Assembly: GCA_022606425.2 (NCBI GenBank)
Contig: JAHDVF020000440.1
Span: forward strand, 310,001 to 374,000
Reading direction: 5' to 3'
From: Lepidostoma basale
Taxonomy: Eukaryota; Arthropoda; Insecta; Trichoptera; Lepidostomatidae
DNA length: 64,000 bases
This document shows, in pieces, positions 23,180 through 35,246 of the stretch. Below the pieces are notes generated by a model. It saw only the letters and a program-made list of their open reading frames with translations. It did not search any database and was not told where the DNA came from. How positions within the stretch are numbered: the first letter of the stretch is position 1; the number at the start of each line of letters is the position of its first letter. The position numbers were made by a program, and so were the translations under genes.

Positions 23180-25190
23180 TCTGGAGTACTCCTTCGATTA
23201 ATCCGTCCAGAATTCTTTTAATGTTTTTATTTATTTATTCATGTTTAAATCCGTCACTTATCAAATTAATTTGATCCTTAAAATTACTTGTACTGGTCTT
23301 TAGTATGTCTGGAATATATAAACGCTGGATGTGGAGAGACTGGGTCCTTCATATCCATATTCAAGACAAACAGATATATTCCCCATCTTTATAAAATCCT
23401 AAGTCAACTATTTTATCGCTTATTACGATTGTTGCAAGGTATAAAACTATTTTCAGTTGGTAACGTGGAAAGCCCTGTACTTATACAATCAAAACGACGC
23501 TTAAGAGATAGCTGATGGAACATAATAGAACAATCCTTCTCTTTAGAAGTTTACATAGTCAAATATTTTAATTATTAGATTGGAGTCTACAACAAAGGTT
23601 TGGGATGAATTTGAGTGCAAGCGAATTAGTTTGTCATTCAAATGAACGCAAAGAATTACGATGGAAGAATATAGTGAATGATTGCGGAAGACACGGTATT
23701 GCCGGCAGTTTCATAGTCAAATGTGTGTCCGAAACCTGTATCAGATGTGTGTCTCGTAGAAGTGAAATGATCAGGTTTTAAATAAGTATTGATTTGACAA
23801 TTCATGCTCTCTATTGAGCCTCAAGGGAATGTGCAAATGTGTGTAATTCAAGTGTGAGAGATGGTAACATTGTAATGTTATCATATTCAATGCTCGATGA
23901 AATTACTAATTGGAAGTCATATAGTCATATGGATTTTTCCGAGCGAATTCACATAATTAAAGGATAAGTTTGGTTCTGTAATGTTTATATTTTTATTTAT
24001 TATTATTTCTTTTTTATTATAATCTCCGTTCAGCTTTTTATAGTGTTCAGAATAATCGTGTATTTTTAAGTGTCTTTATTTAATTTAAATAAGCAAAAGT
24101 AGGGTTATTATAATATAATTTATTTATTTTGGTCTTTTACATAAACTTCAAATTTTACCTTATGAATCGTCCTTTTCTAGTCGCTATGGAATGCATTCTA
24201 ATAAAAAAGATTTAAACTTTTTTTTATAACTTGATTTTGACGTATTTTTAAATTAATATTTATTTTAGGCTAGTTTTGTCACATTATTATCATCACACTG
24301 TTTTGTGTAGATAATCACATTTGCGAGGAACAGTTCTCGTTTTTAGGTAAACACTGTGTTCCGAATTCAGACAATGTCACATCAACTGTTGTTATGGTTA
24401 AGCTTGAAAACAAATGAACGATTCAAAATAATTAATTTAAAATAGTCTTTAAATTTGGAACACTTATAACTTCTAAAAACCTTATTCTACCTCCTGACTA
24501 CCATGTTGCCCTAGTAATGATTAATTCATATAACCCTCCAATTTACACATTAAATTCACTATTTGAATTCTGCTATTTACATAAAATAAACATATTCTAA
24601 GCAGCTATTTAATATATTTTATACCTTTTTCTATGAGCAACAAAACATTTGAAACAATTAACTATACGAAGCAAGAGCTTGTCTTTTAAGTTTATTTTAA
24701 TCACAAGCGTATTAACTGCCATTAACCAAACACGGACGTAGTACAAAAAACTATTAGTAATGAAAAATTATTTGTGTTGGTTGAAATTATAATACTATAA
24801 GACATTTTGGAAATATTTTATAAGTAGCTTTTTGATACAGTCTGTCATATTTATTTTATATGCAGTTTTGTATGATAGTTAATTTTTTTTTTATCACTTT
24901 GTGGCTTATATACCTCAAATCTTTGGAGTACCTATTGTACGTGTGTAGGTACTTTTAGCTATTTATTAACGAGTCGAAAGCAATAATTCCGTGTTTCACA
25001 CGACAACAGAAGTTTATTCTTGGGTTCAATGTATTATGTGTGAAGTGTTGCCTAATTAGAATTTAATCGGATTCACGACTGTGTGAATGAAAAATGTTGA
25101 TAATAGAAAATTTTTGGTAGAGGTTCATTGTTAATATGTAAATTAAAATAAACAAAATTATAATACATATTTAATTTAAATCCACTAGAT
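23180..25190. other. No gene seen
   Basis: About 2 kb of AT-rich DNA. The open frame at 23288-23515 is short and unrecognised. Confidence 0.4.
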
Positions 25191-25399
25191 TTTTAGTAAT
25201 GACCGGTTTTGGCAGCTCGCTGGTACTCGTATCACATCAGAATTTCAGTAAAATATGGTTAAATCTAGAAACCATTATCTGTGATATAAAACACTTGAAA
25301 TATTTGATAAATTTCAACTTATATCTTTTAATTTTAGAATTCTATAGTATCGTTATGAATATTAGTCACACCCTTAATTTCTTTTTAATCATATAGAAA

Positions 25400-25905
25400 C
25401 TAGCAAGGATCATTATGACAATTTGGATACATGTAAGCGAAGCATGGAACTGGCAAAAGAAGGATGAAAATAGAATAAATGCAGTAGAAATGAGATCTCT
25501 TAGACAAATGTGTGCATACTCTGTGTATGATAGTGCCGAATGAAAAGATAATAAGTGAATGCGGTGTGAATAATACTGTTATGAACAAAATAATGAAAGG
25601 ATCATTAAGACAGTTTGGACACATGGAAAGAATGAATGAAGAAAGGATAGTAAAAAAATATATGTTAACAATGTAAATGGAACTAGAAACAGACGAAGAC
25701 TGAGGAAAACGTGGCACGATCAAATAAATAAAATATTGAATGTCGGCCACGTGAGGAGTCAGAGAAATCGACGCGCGTGCATGACACGATGTATTAATGT
25801 TGAGGAAGCGAGAGAAATGTGTCAAGAGAGAAAAGTGTGGCAGTCCATTCTTTCTGCCTACCCCTTCGGAGAGACGGCGTGATGGTTAGTTGGTTAGTAT
25901 GTAAA
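25400..25905 (+). mobile_element. LINE family B 3' end
   Basis: Decayed frames equivalent to [55 protein letters not shown], then GATGGTTAGTTGGTTAGT. Confidence 0.75.
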
Positions 25906-26168
25906 AAATGAATGAAAAAAAAAAGATTTAGAAAGTATATGTAAACAACGTAAACTGAACTAGAAATAGAGGAAGACAGTAAAATGTAGCACTTTAAATA
26001 AATCAAATATTAAATGTCGGCCACGCGAGGAGTCGGAAAAATCGACGTGCATGCATTTACACGTTGTATAAATGTTGATGAAGCAAGAGAAGTATGCGAG
26101 TACCAGTGTGGTGGTCCATTCTTTTTGCCTACCTCTTCGGAGATACGGCGTGATGGTTAGTTAGAAAC
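25906..26168 (+). mobile_element. LINE family B 3' end, second copy
   Basis: A more decayed, shorter copy in the same orientation directly after the first, ending GGCGTGATGGTTAGTTAG. Confidence 0.65.
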
Positions 26169-26215
26169 TAACAGTTATTTATTTGATAAACCCACTTAGA
26201 ATCACCTTACACTAA

Positions 26216-26725
26216 GAGTACGGCCACACCGGAGTGCGTAGGTTGGCGCCAAAACACAGTTCGCTTGTGATCACGTCCTGTGGCGCGACCCTATAGTGTG
26301 GCTGGTCCCATAGTACGCCATATGTTGGGTTGCCAGGTGTCCACCTAGCCTCCGACCCTGGCACTTTCAAATCAAATCAAATCAGTTTATTAACTCAAAA
26401 GACATTACAAACAGGAAAATGTTTAAGGCATCTATTGAGTACAGGAAAAATATTATAAAAATACAACAAAGTACCAGGAACGCATTAGAGATGGTAAGAC
26501 ATTAGGAAGACAACATACTTTCTAAAGTCAAGAGTATTTGTCCCCTGAACGTACCTTCACTAATATAAAAGGCGTCGATCTCCGAGGAGACCGCGTTCAG
26601 CAGACTAATTGCTCTTCCCACCGGTGTCACCAGAGGCAGATTGGTTCTGGTGGCCGGTTGGTAAAACAATCTGTGCTGTCGCTGTCGGAGAAATCTATCA
26701 GGGACACTTCGGTGTGGCCGTACCC
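26216..26725. mobile_element. Harbinger-like element (TAA flanks) holding a LINE
   Basis: Ends GAGTACGGCCACACCGGAGTG and inverted GGGTACGGCCACACCGAAGTG, with TAA at 26213-26215 and 26726-26728. Interior 26366-26700 is a LINE E insertion, so the original element was about 190 bp. Confidence 0.65.
26366..26700 (-). mobile_element. LINE family E 3' end
   Basis: Minus-strand [33 protein letters not shown], then a 3' region ending in repeated TTTGA (TCAAATCAAATCAAATCAG on plus), the family E tail. Confidence 0.8.
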
Positions 26726-27214
26726 TAATGGATATAGGATCAAAAAAAAATCTACCTCCACCATTATATAAACCTCACAAATTTTGAAATGACAGCGAGC
26801 TGGCAAAACCGATCGAAATAAAAAATCCAGTCGATAAAATTAAATACATATTTTAAAAGAATTTGATTTTTAATTTTCATTATTTTGTGTGAATAATTTA
26901 TTATGTGCAGTTTATTTATATACATAAATAATTGTTTTCACTAACACAACTATCTTTATGGTAATGTTTGATATATTTTTTAATCAATGACCTGTTAGAT
27001 ATTTAAAATCAGAATTTTTAGTTCTAAAACAAAATAAATATTTGTTTTTAATAGATTTTATTTTTCATAAGGTAAACACAACTACACACATGATTGGCAA
27101 CAATCTGTGAATCTTTAAAACATTGACATTTTAATACTTAACAAATAACATAACTCATAGTGAAAAAAAAGTGTTTCATGATTTATAAAAATGTATTTTG
27201 TGATAAATATTAAT

Positions 27215-27345
27215 AAAAACACCGGTTTTATCGAAGTTTTATTATATTTTATGGGAGTGGTATATTCGCCTTATGGCATTATCAAATTTGTTAGTTTGAT
27301 AATAATATAACAAGGGGAACATGTCACCTATGAAATATAAAAAAA
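27215..27345. repeat. M1 element, degenerate
   Basis: GAAGTTTTATTATATTTTATG .. GGAACATGTCACC .. AAAAAAACTT arms with many changes. Confidence 0.5.
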
Positions 27346-27374
27346 CTTATCAAGTCGTTCAAGAAACAATTAAT

Positions 27375-28120
27375 ATTTATTGATTCTTGAACACTGATGT
27401 AAAATTCTATATTAAATAATTAATATGAATAAAAACTTCTGTTTTCTAGAAGTTTTATTATATTTTATGGGAATGACATGTTTCACCTTTCTAAAGCATT
27501 CTTCTTTTTTTTGTCCTGTTACGCCTCCGTGGTGCATAGGGCCTCAAGGAACCTTCTCCAACCGACGATCGCATGCCTGATGCCTAACATCAACTGAGGC
27601 TTGCTGCTTTAACCTCGTCCTGCAGAGCTCTTCTCAAGGTGGCTCTAGGTCTGCCTCGCTTCTTCTTTCCTCCCATAGGGGACCAGTCTAGTGCGCCCCG
27701 AGCGATGTAGGCTGGGTTCCGTCTCAGAGTGTGACCAATCCACTGCGATTTGCGTCTAGCGACTTGTTCTCTAATTGGCTTTTCGCCTGCCAATAGATCC
27801 TGAATATTGAGCGAAGACATCTATTTATAAAACACCTGGAGTTTTCCAATAACGTCCTAGGTAGATTTCGAAGTCTCACATCCGTACAGCAGTACGCTTT
27901 TAATGCTACTCATGAATATTTGGAGCTTGAGCTTTCTCAAAATGATACTGGAATGCCATACAGGGCGAAGTGCCATACTTGCCTTGTTGAGTACATGCAA
28001 AAGCATTATCAAATGTTAATTAATTACATTTGATAATACCTTAGAAAAACGTAATATGTCATACCCGTAAAATATAATAAAACTTGTAGAAAATAGGCGT
28101 TTTCATTTGAATTAAATAAT
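27375..28120. repeat. M1 element interrupted by a LINE
   Basis: The left arm 27375-27492 and right arm 28008-28115 match M1 copies elsewhere. The loop carries a 499-bp LINE A insertion with its target duplication. Confidence 0.8.
27501..27999 (-). mobile_element. LINE family A 3' end with 8-bp target duplication
   Basis: AAAGCATT at 27493-27500 and 28000-28007 flanks it; the duplicated bases belong to the M1 loop. The minus-strand content extends further 5' than most copies and includes the YGCETSKS and IGKLQVFYK region before [13 protein letters not shown]. Confidence 0.8.
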
Positions 28121-28769
28121 AAATACATTTTTTGTGAAAGCTTATCTCGAATTATAATATCTAAATTGAATTTTTATAAACATTACGTGAAAAAACAGAT
28201 ATCTGGATTATACGTATTGTGAATTAGCACATAATGGTGTAGGAGCTAAGTGGTTATTTGGTATTATCGTAAATATAGTAAATTTAGACTCCTCGTAAAT
28301 TTGTATCGTGTGAGGATTACAATACAATATCATATGCACAAAGAAGTGGGGTGTTAGCATTAGGGTTTTTGTAAACTTTATGGAATGAAGGGAATTTTTT
28401 TGTTTAACCTAGTGCAGAAGCATAGTGTGCTAGTGTATTAGCGGAGAATATTTTATTAAACCGTAGGTGAAATTGAATTTAAAAAAGTTGTCAACGTAGA
28501 TATACAGAGTTTCATAGAAATTTTTGAATCAAATTTATAAAACTTTATCGATGTTTCTTCTATTGATTCTATATTTAAATTTATCAAATATTTTAATTTA
28601 ATAATATATATCTTTAACTAAAGTTATTTTAGGATTTTGATGTTCAATCGATGCCATTATTTAACCTTTTATCTGTCACAAATGTTTCAATTGTAAATAA
28701 AAGAACATTTCAGTATTTTTTTCAAATCTGCGATATGTCTATGATCCAAAACATATGCTATGGTTTCTT

Positions 28770-29795
28770 TCTGCTATGGCTGTCATCTCTAGGTGATCAT
28801 ATGTTTTGATGGTTGTCGTCTTTAAGTGATCATGTGTTTTGATGGTTATCATCTTTAGGTGAACATGTATTTTGATGATTATCATCTTTAGGTGATCAGG
28901 TGTTTTGATGGTTATCATCTTTAGGTGATCATGTATTTTGATGGTTATCATCTTTAGGTGATCATGTATTTTGATGGTTATCATCTTTAGGTGATCATGT
29001 ATTTTGATGGTTATCATCTTTAGGTGATCATGTATTTTGATGGTTATCATCTTTAGGTGATGATCTATTTTGATGGTTGTCGTCTTTAGATAATCATGTA
29101 TTTTGATGGTTATCATCTTTAGGTGATCATATATTTTGATGGTTATCATCTTTAGGTGATCATATATTTTGATGGTTATCATCTTTAGGTGATCATGTAT
29201 TTTGATGGTTGTCGTCTTTAGGTGATCATGTATTTTGATGGTTATCATCTTTAGGTGATCATATATTTTGATGGTTATCATCTTTAGGTGATCATGTATT
29301 TTGATGGTTGTCGTCTTTAGGTGATCATGTATTTTGATGGTTATCATCTTTAGGTGATCATGTATTTTGATGGTTATCATCTTTAGGTGATCATATATTT
29401 TGATGGTTATCATCTTTAGGTGATCATGTATTTTGATGGTTGTCGTCTTTAGGTGATCATGTATTTTGATGGTTATCATCTTTAGGTGATCATATATTTT
29501 GATGGTTATCGTCTTTAGGTGATCATGTATTTTGATGGTTGTCGTCTTTAGGTGATCATGTATTTTGATGGTTATCATCTTTAGGTGATCATATATTTTG
29601 ATGGTTATCATCTTTAGGTGATCATGTATTTTGATGGTTGTCGTCTTTAGGTGATCATGTATTTTGATGGTTATCATCTTTAGGTGATCATATATTTTGA
29701 TGGTTATCATCTTTAGGTGATCATGTATTTTGATGGTTGTCATCTTTAGGTGATCATGTGTTTTGATGGTTGTCATCTTTATGTGATCACGTATT
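28770..29795. repeat. 33-bp minisatellite, about 31 units, with 99-bp higher-order pattern
   Basis: Unit GGTGATCATGTATTTTGATG followed by GTTATCATCTTTA. Two linked variants recur: TATCATC against TGTCGTC, and CATGTATT against CATATATT, giving a repeating three-unit order over the middle of the array. Because 33 is divisible by 3, one minus-strand frame stays open for 381 codons. I judge this incidental: variants change amino acids freely, there is no signal peptide, domain or splice context, and the array ends in unrelated AT-rich DNA. Confidence 0.85.
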
Positions 29796-29899
29796 TTTCT
29801 ACACACCTCAGAATAGATAGTTTTGAAACTACTTAAAGAATGAAGATACAATTTTAGTTTCGAAAAATCAAGACAAATATTCAAGCACAGCTCTTGATT

Positions 29900-30510
29900 T
29901 ATAATAGTAAAAATGTAAAAAAGAAATATCTTTTCAGTGGCAGATAAAAGTTAACTGAACCTGACAACTATTGTTCTTTGAAATTGTTTCTTTACAATTG
30001 TAGCTATTTAAATTTTTGAATTAAAAACGTCAAATCTAGTCATAACTTATACTTTTTACGTTATTTTAGGTGTAAGTATTCTTAGTTTTTGTGTTTGAAT
30101 AATGAGCTCGGCGGGTGACCTAACCTAACCTAACTTTTAGCCCAAGAATCCAAACTTTACCTCTTTGAAATTTTCATATCTTCTCGGTGTCGTAGATCTC
30201 TAAGTGTGAAATGTAACCCCAATGCCTATATTTTTTTAGAAGAAAGATGCAATACAATAACTGCCTTCCTGAAATATGTGAACTAAATGTGTGTTGTCCG
30301 TGAAAAATTATTGTCGTGTCGAGAGCCTAAAGCGGGAGTTAATAATTAAACATTTAGTATTTGGAACTATGTGTACGTTTGAAGTATTCAATAAAATTCT
30401 ATATTGATTTTGTGCAGTTATCACACTAGATTCAGTATTCAGTTGTGATGTTAAGGAGATTAGCTACTCTCACAAATTCATATTTTTCCAACATTTTTTT
30501 TTAATGTATA
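29900..30510. other. No gene seen; three TTAGG-type units
   Basis: AT-rich DNA. At 30117-30136 the run CCTAACCTAACCTAAC matches the common insect telomere unit, but three units are too few to mean more than chance or a small interstitial relic. Confidence 0.4.
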
Positions 30511-30514
30511 CAAA

Positions 30515-31110
30515 TACTTGTAGACAAAAACTGGATTTTACCCATTACGGGTTAATCATTAAGAATTAATTATTTGAAAATAGAATATGGTGGTCGAGGC
30601 GTATCTAATCTCAATAGATGGCGCTAGTGTAGATTGAACTAAAATATGTGAAATGTTTCTCAACATGGTAAACTGACCGATTATGGTTTAGGTCATAATT
30701 GAGTTAACATTAGACAGAGGCTTGTGTTAACGTTATCCATCGTTTTGCGTTAAAATTAAGTCAAAATTCCACCAATTGACCTCTCTCCTTCCGTCTTTTT
30801 CATTTGTACGTGTTTTTCGACTGTTTTTGTTAAAACACCGACTCATGTCAGATTGAGCAAACTTTGCTTTTTTGAGTTAAGCCAGTGTTCTATTAAGCGT
30901 GCGATATATACAACTTTAAAAAAATAATTGTCAGACGTGGTGTTCGTAAGAAGGGCGGAATGGAGAATGTTGTATTACATAAAGCGATCGCTTAACCCAA
31001 CAAATGACAGGTCATAAGTCCTGTGAACGCCTCGACCACCGTATTTTGTTTCCAAATAATTTACATCTTTGTCTCTATTGAGATACAATTAATTCTTAAT
31101 ATTTTTCCAA
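30515..31110. repeat. M2 fold-back element, fullest copy
   Basis: Inverted blocks GAATATGGTGGTCGAGGCG (30590) and CGCCTCGACCACCGTATTTT (31029), with outer block TACCCATTACGGGTTAATCA. Half copies occur at 7186-7450 and 61420-61745. No coding capacity. Confidence 0.7.
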
Positions 31111-31389
31111 TTTAAATATATGCAAATATTTTGTTATCATAATATTGAATGCTCAGAAGCAAATAAATGTATAATCATATTTTAAATATAGTATTATACA
31201 GAATTATACAGTCTTTGGTGTTGCCGGTAGAAATAGCAATCAAGCTATTATAAAATGACTTCTGATATCAGTTTTGTTCATGTCTATGAAAGAAAACATA
31301 ATGAAAAATTCTTTTAAAAACTGAAAAATTAAAGAACTTTGTTTTATTGTCAAATATGTGGAGTATGATTTTTAGTTTCTGAAGTATAA

Positions 31390-31765
31390 TTGAATAATTA
31401 ATGCAAGTGAAAACATCCGTTGAATTGAAAATGTTATATATTTGAAAATGCCTTAGCTTTTTGCCTGTTGCACCAGGATATCGAGTGTATGTTTATTGAT
31501 TCTTCAATATTTGAGGAAAATACTTGTGTAATCAATTATTGCTGTAATGATTTGATTTGTAAGAATAGTTTTAAAAGTGACATTTTATTTAAAATCCGTT
31601 TACGAAAAATGTGCCACGTAGTGATGATAGATAGAGTAATATTTGCTTAACGTTCTACGTAACAAGGAAAAATATGTCATTCATAAAATATAATAAAAAT
31701 TCTAGAAAACAGACATTTTCATTTGTATTAATTATTTAATATGGATTTATGCGTCATTGTGAAAC
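31390..31765. repeat. M1 element with expanded loop
   Basis: The left arm is decayed. The right arm GTCATTCATAAAATATAATA .. AACAGACATTTTCATTTG is clear. The loop of about 170 bp is unrelated. Confidence 0.6.
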
Positions 31766-32172
31766 AATAAAAAAAAAGTATGATTGATTTTTGTTTAGCT
31801 TTTTGTGCGAGTAGCACTGCTAATCACAGATAAAGTGTTCTTTATTTTATAATATATTTGTGTGTTCAATTTGTATGTTTCCTTTTCAAGTAATGTGTAT
31901 AGATCTTAACTATTTAAAAACAATTTCTTGATGTTTAGTAGATTAGAGAATTCTAAATGTTGCCACAAAGTGTGGTTTCTCCATTGTTTTATATAGATAT
32001 ATTGTTTGTTTTAGCTGTCCTGAGATTTCATTACATAATAAATTACAAGCTAAATTATTATATGCGTGGTAGTGGGGTCCAATAATCCATACAAGTGTAT
32101 TAATACATTTAAAGTAATAACAATTGAAGAAGCTATTGTTAATAATATATAATAAAAATAAAAATTTTTTAA

Positions 32173-32421
32173 CCCGACGATCGCCATGAGCACACTGGTG
32201 CGCCTCTACGTAGACGATCGCCATAAGCGCAGCTGTGCGCGCTTTGCAATATTCGAAAGATGTATTTCAAAATTAATTTCGATTTTCTCACAACGACATC
32301 TATGTACGAGTATATTTAAAAATATTAACAAACCAAAAAGGATCGATATTTTTCGATAGTTTGGGAGAAAATACGTGGCGTACCGGCGCACTGTTTCTAC
32401 AAACATGTGGCGATGAATGGG
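32173..32421. mobile_element. piggyBac-like MITE, 249 bp
   Basis: TTAA-CCCGACGATCGCCATGAGC at the left and ATGTGGCGATGAATGGG-TTAA at the right; TTAA at 32169-32172 and 32422-32425. No frame of interest. Confidence 0.65.
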
Positions 32422-33259
32422 TTAAATGCCATTATTTTTATTAGACCCCACTACAATAAATCAAATGCATAATTTATCGATTAAAATTTATTTTTTGAAC
32501 ACGAATAATAATATATTTGAGACCAATATCATTTTACTGTGAAACAGTTGATAGCGATTTCTTCAAAGTCCTCAGTGAAACTGAGAAATACTCGTACTTA
32601 TTGGACACAAACGCACATTTTGAATGTAAATAGCCGTTAGTTACATATCTCAATATATACGTTTTGAAAATGTAAAAACATGATTTTTCCAGAGGCATGA
32701 AGCATGAATAGTATTCCAACAAGATCAGTATTCATTGCTTAAGCTGGAAAATAAATGTTATTTATATAATCTATTGAGAAGTAGATTAACGATTATTTGG
32801 GATAATTGAAAAAGCAATTTGATAAAATGGAACTTTTGCAATAATAAACGTGAATAGTAGATTTATCTATGTGTCGCCACTTTATGGCGTGATGCGGTGG
32901 TGTTCGTAAATGTTTGATCTTATTAACCTAACCCTATCTTTCCACTTACCCTAACCCTTTGGTGATGTTTAACCCTAAATGTCTAAAAAAATGCTAGTTT
33001 TAAAACTTTGATCCCAAGTAATCTTGTCTGCTGTCTATTAAATCGACCAATGGAGTCTACAGTCGCTATAGTTTGGTGTGTGCGGAGGGAGACGCAGGAA
33101 TAGAATAGGTTTAAGTTATTTATATAAAGAAATGATAAATGTTTATATGTTACCACCCACCAGTACAAATGTATAACATTATAAATGTTGTGAAATATTT
33201 ACCAAATATAATATATTACGGATGGGACTCATCACTGTGTTTTATTTCTTCTAAACTTT

Positions 33260-33472
33260 GACGACCTTCGTGGCAGAGTGGTTACGAGCTCTGACTTCCA
33301 TGCCGAAGGTCCTGGGTTCGATTCCCGGCGATGGCAGTGTTATTGTCACACTGTCTTTGGTCTGGTGTAGAATTCACGTGACAATAAAATGGCGATAGAT
33401 TGGCTACCTATCACATGTCACGAGAATCAATATGATAGCTAAAAAAAAAAAAAAAAAAATATAAAAAAAAAA
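33260..33472 (+). mobile_element. SINE-1, plus-strand copy with A-rich tail
   Basis: Head GACGACCTTCGTGGCAGAGT, box B GGTTCGATTCC, body through AATCAATATGATAGCT and a long A tail. Box A has GGCAGAGTGG. It is the copy with the cleanest head after 3963-4210. Confidence 0.85.
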
Positions 33473-33866
33473 TGTATACAGTAATTGGGTCCAAACGACC
33501 TGTTGTGTACATAAAAAAAAAAAAAATGTCCTAACACGTTCACTGCGGTCAATATATCGTTAAAACTCACGGGGTGCTGAGAAAATAGCAATTTTTAAAA
33601 CGATAAAACAATATTAAAAATAAAAAATATTTGGAAATTTCTATTTGTAGATACACACTGTTCTCTTTGTGAGTAGTGTTCACAGGCGGCTCAAGTTTAT
33701 ACTCGCGATAAGCGAGTATAAACATGACTCGTCGAGGGGACTAAATCTGAGCGTATCCTTCTTCATAATGATTAGGAACGGGAATGCAAACACCAATTTG
33801 CAACACATCCATAAAGCCAAAAAGTAAGTACTGAAGAATCAAAATTCACAGAAGAACTTATATTTA

Positions 33867-34353
33867 ATTATTACTGTTAAAATTTAAAACATTGTTATAA
33901 TATCAAAATTTCTTTTTATTCACTGAGAGTGTCGTTACAGCTGTTTCGCCAACTGATGTTGGCATCATCAGGTGTTACAATAAACTAAAGTAACAAATGA
34001 AAAGACTTACTATTTATAGGGCAAAAAACTCTTTAGTGTGGTTAGTCATAGTTAAAATTAAATATGCGAAATCTGATAATACCCTTTCATTTCTTGTATG
34101 TATAATTGTCCCTTCTAATCACTGTTTTTTCCCACCTTTGTTATATTTGTTTGAATACTTAATTTTAACTATAAATTATCACACTAATAAGTTATTTGCC
34201 CTATAAATAGTAAGTCTTTTCATTTGTTACTTTAGTTAATTGTAACACCTGATGATGCCAATATCGGTTGGCGAAACAGCTGTCACGACACTCTCAGTGA
34301 ATAAAAAGAAATTGTGATATTATAACAGTGTTTCAAATTTGAACAGTAATAAT
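33867..34353. repeat. Fold-back element with arms of about 160 bp
   Basis: ATTACTGTTAAAATTTAAAAC .. ACTGAGAGTGTCGTTACAGC .. ACTATTTATAGGGCAAA on the left is repeated inverted on the right with about ten differences. Loop about 150 bp. Confidence 0.8.
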
Positions 34354-34359
34354 GTTGAA

Positions 34360-35240
34360 GTATCATAGTGTTTCAGCCACAACAATGGACTATTGTATTT
34401 AATTGTTACATTTTATAATAATTTACAAAGAATGTGCTTCCACATGCGATGTTACTTTAAAAATAACACTGGACATCCCTTGAAACTACACGCAAAGTTG
34501 GCCATTCCTTCCATCACAATGGTAAGAAAATAGGAGAAATAAGTCCATTTTTAGTATCATCTCTAAGAAAATAGTTTGGCATTAATACGAAGAAGTAGAT
34601 TGGCGATGTTGAATTTGGGTTTGGGAATAAAAAAAGAACTGAATTTTGTTTTATAAATTTATTCATAAATTAATTCTTTGGTCTTGAAGTAAAAGTATTA
34701 TAATACAGTAGGTACTTTTCACGGAGTTACATTAAAATACTTTTTTTTTGGCCATATTATCAATGAAATTATAATAACTTTTTATTAGTTTAGGGTTAAT
34801 TGATAGATGATCATTATTATTTTACCACCACAAAGTAATAGCCCTTTCAGAAACAAAATTATGTTTTAACAAAGAAAAATGATTGAAAGTTTATCAATAT
34901 AGTCTTGGAAGATTAAAAATTGAATCATTTTTACGTATAAGTGTCATGTCATGTCACATCCAAAAACAATAATAAATAAATGTCTACAATATTATATTGA
35001 TGTTGTTAAGATTACGATAGATGTAAGAATATATAAATTCATCTTAAAAATAGTGATTTAACAGTTGATTAGGTGATTATTTGGTGTAGTCTCTGTCTCT
35101 CTTATTATTAGGTGATGGTGCCTTCTAAATTCAAAATAAAAGTGACAGATTTGGAATGTTAAAATCACAGTAAACGTAGCCGAAACTCAACGGCTCAATA
35201 CGGTAAGCCACGGGTATAATATTTGTTAAAGTGAGTGGCT
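34360..35240. other. Downstream flank of the colmedin-like gene, no other gene seen
   Basis: AT-rich. It should contain the 3' untranslated region of the minus-strand gene; a TTTATT (AATAAA on minus) near 34667 is a candidate but unsupported signal. Confidence 0.4.
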
Positions 35241-35246
35241 GAGAGG

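Larger units (their letters stand above)
25197..26815. repeat. Possible DNA element bounded by ACCGGTTTTGGCAGCTCGCT ends
   Basis: TGACCGGTTTTGGCAGCTCG at 25199 and its near-inverse GACAGCGAGCTGGCAAAACC at 26790 face each other. A related palindrome sits in ThrRS intron 2 (1333-1400). LINE B, a Harbinger-like element and LINE E lie between them. Pairing of the ends as one element is inference. Confidence 0.4.

Noticed and set aside
28770..29795. CRISPR-like array
   Set aside because: Contiguous repeats without unique spacers, eukaryotic context.
28739..29884. A 381-codon minus-strand open frame of IKIHDHLKMIT repeats
   Set aside because: It is fully explained by a 33-bp minisatellite; common variants change residues freely and no gene context is present.
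30113..30137. Interstitial telomere tract of the insect TTAGG type
   Set aside because: Only three units; too short to claim.
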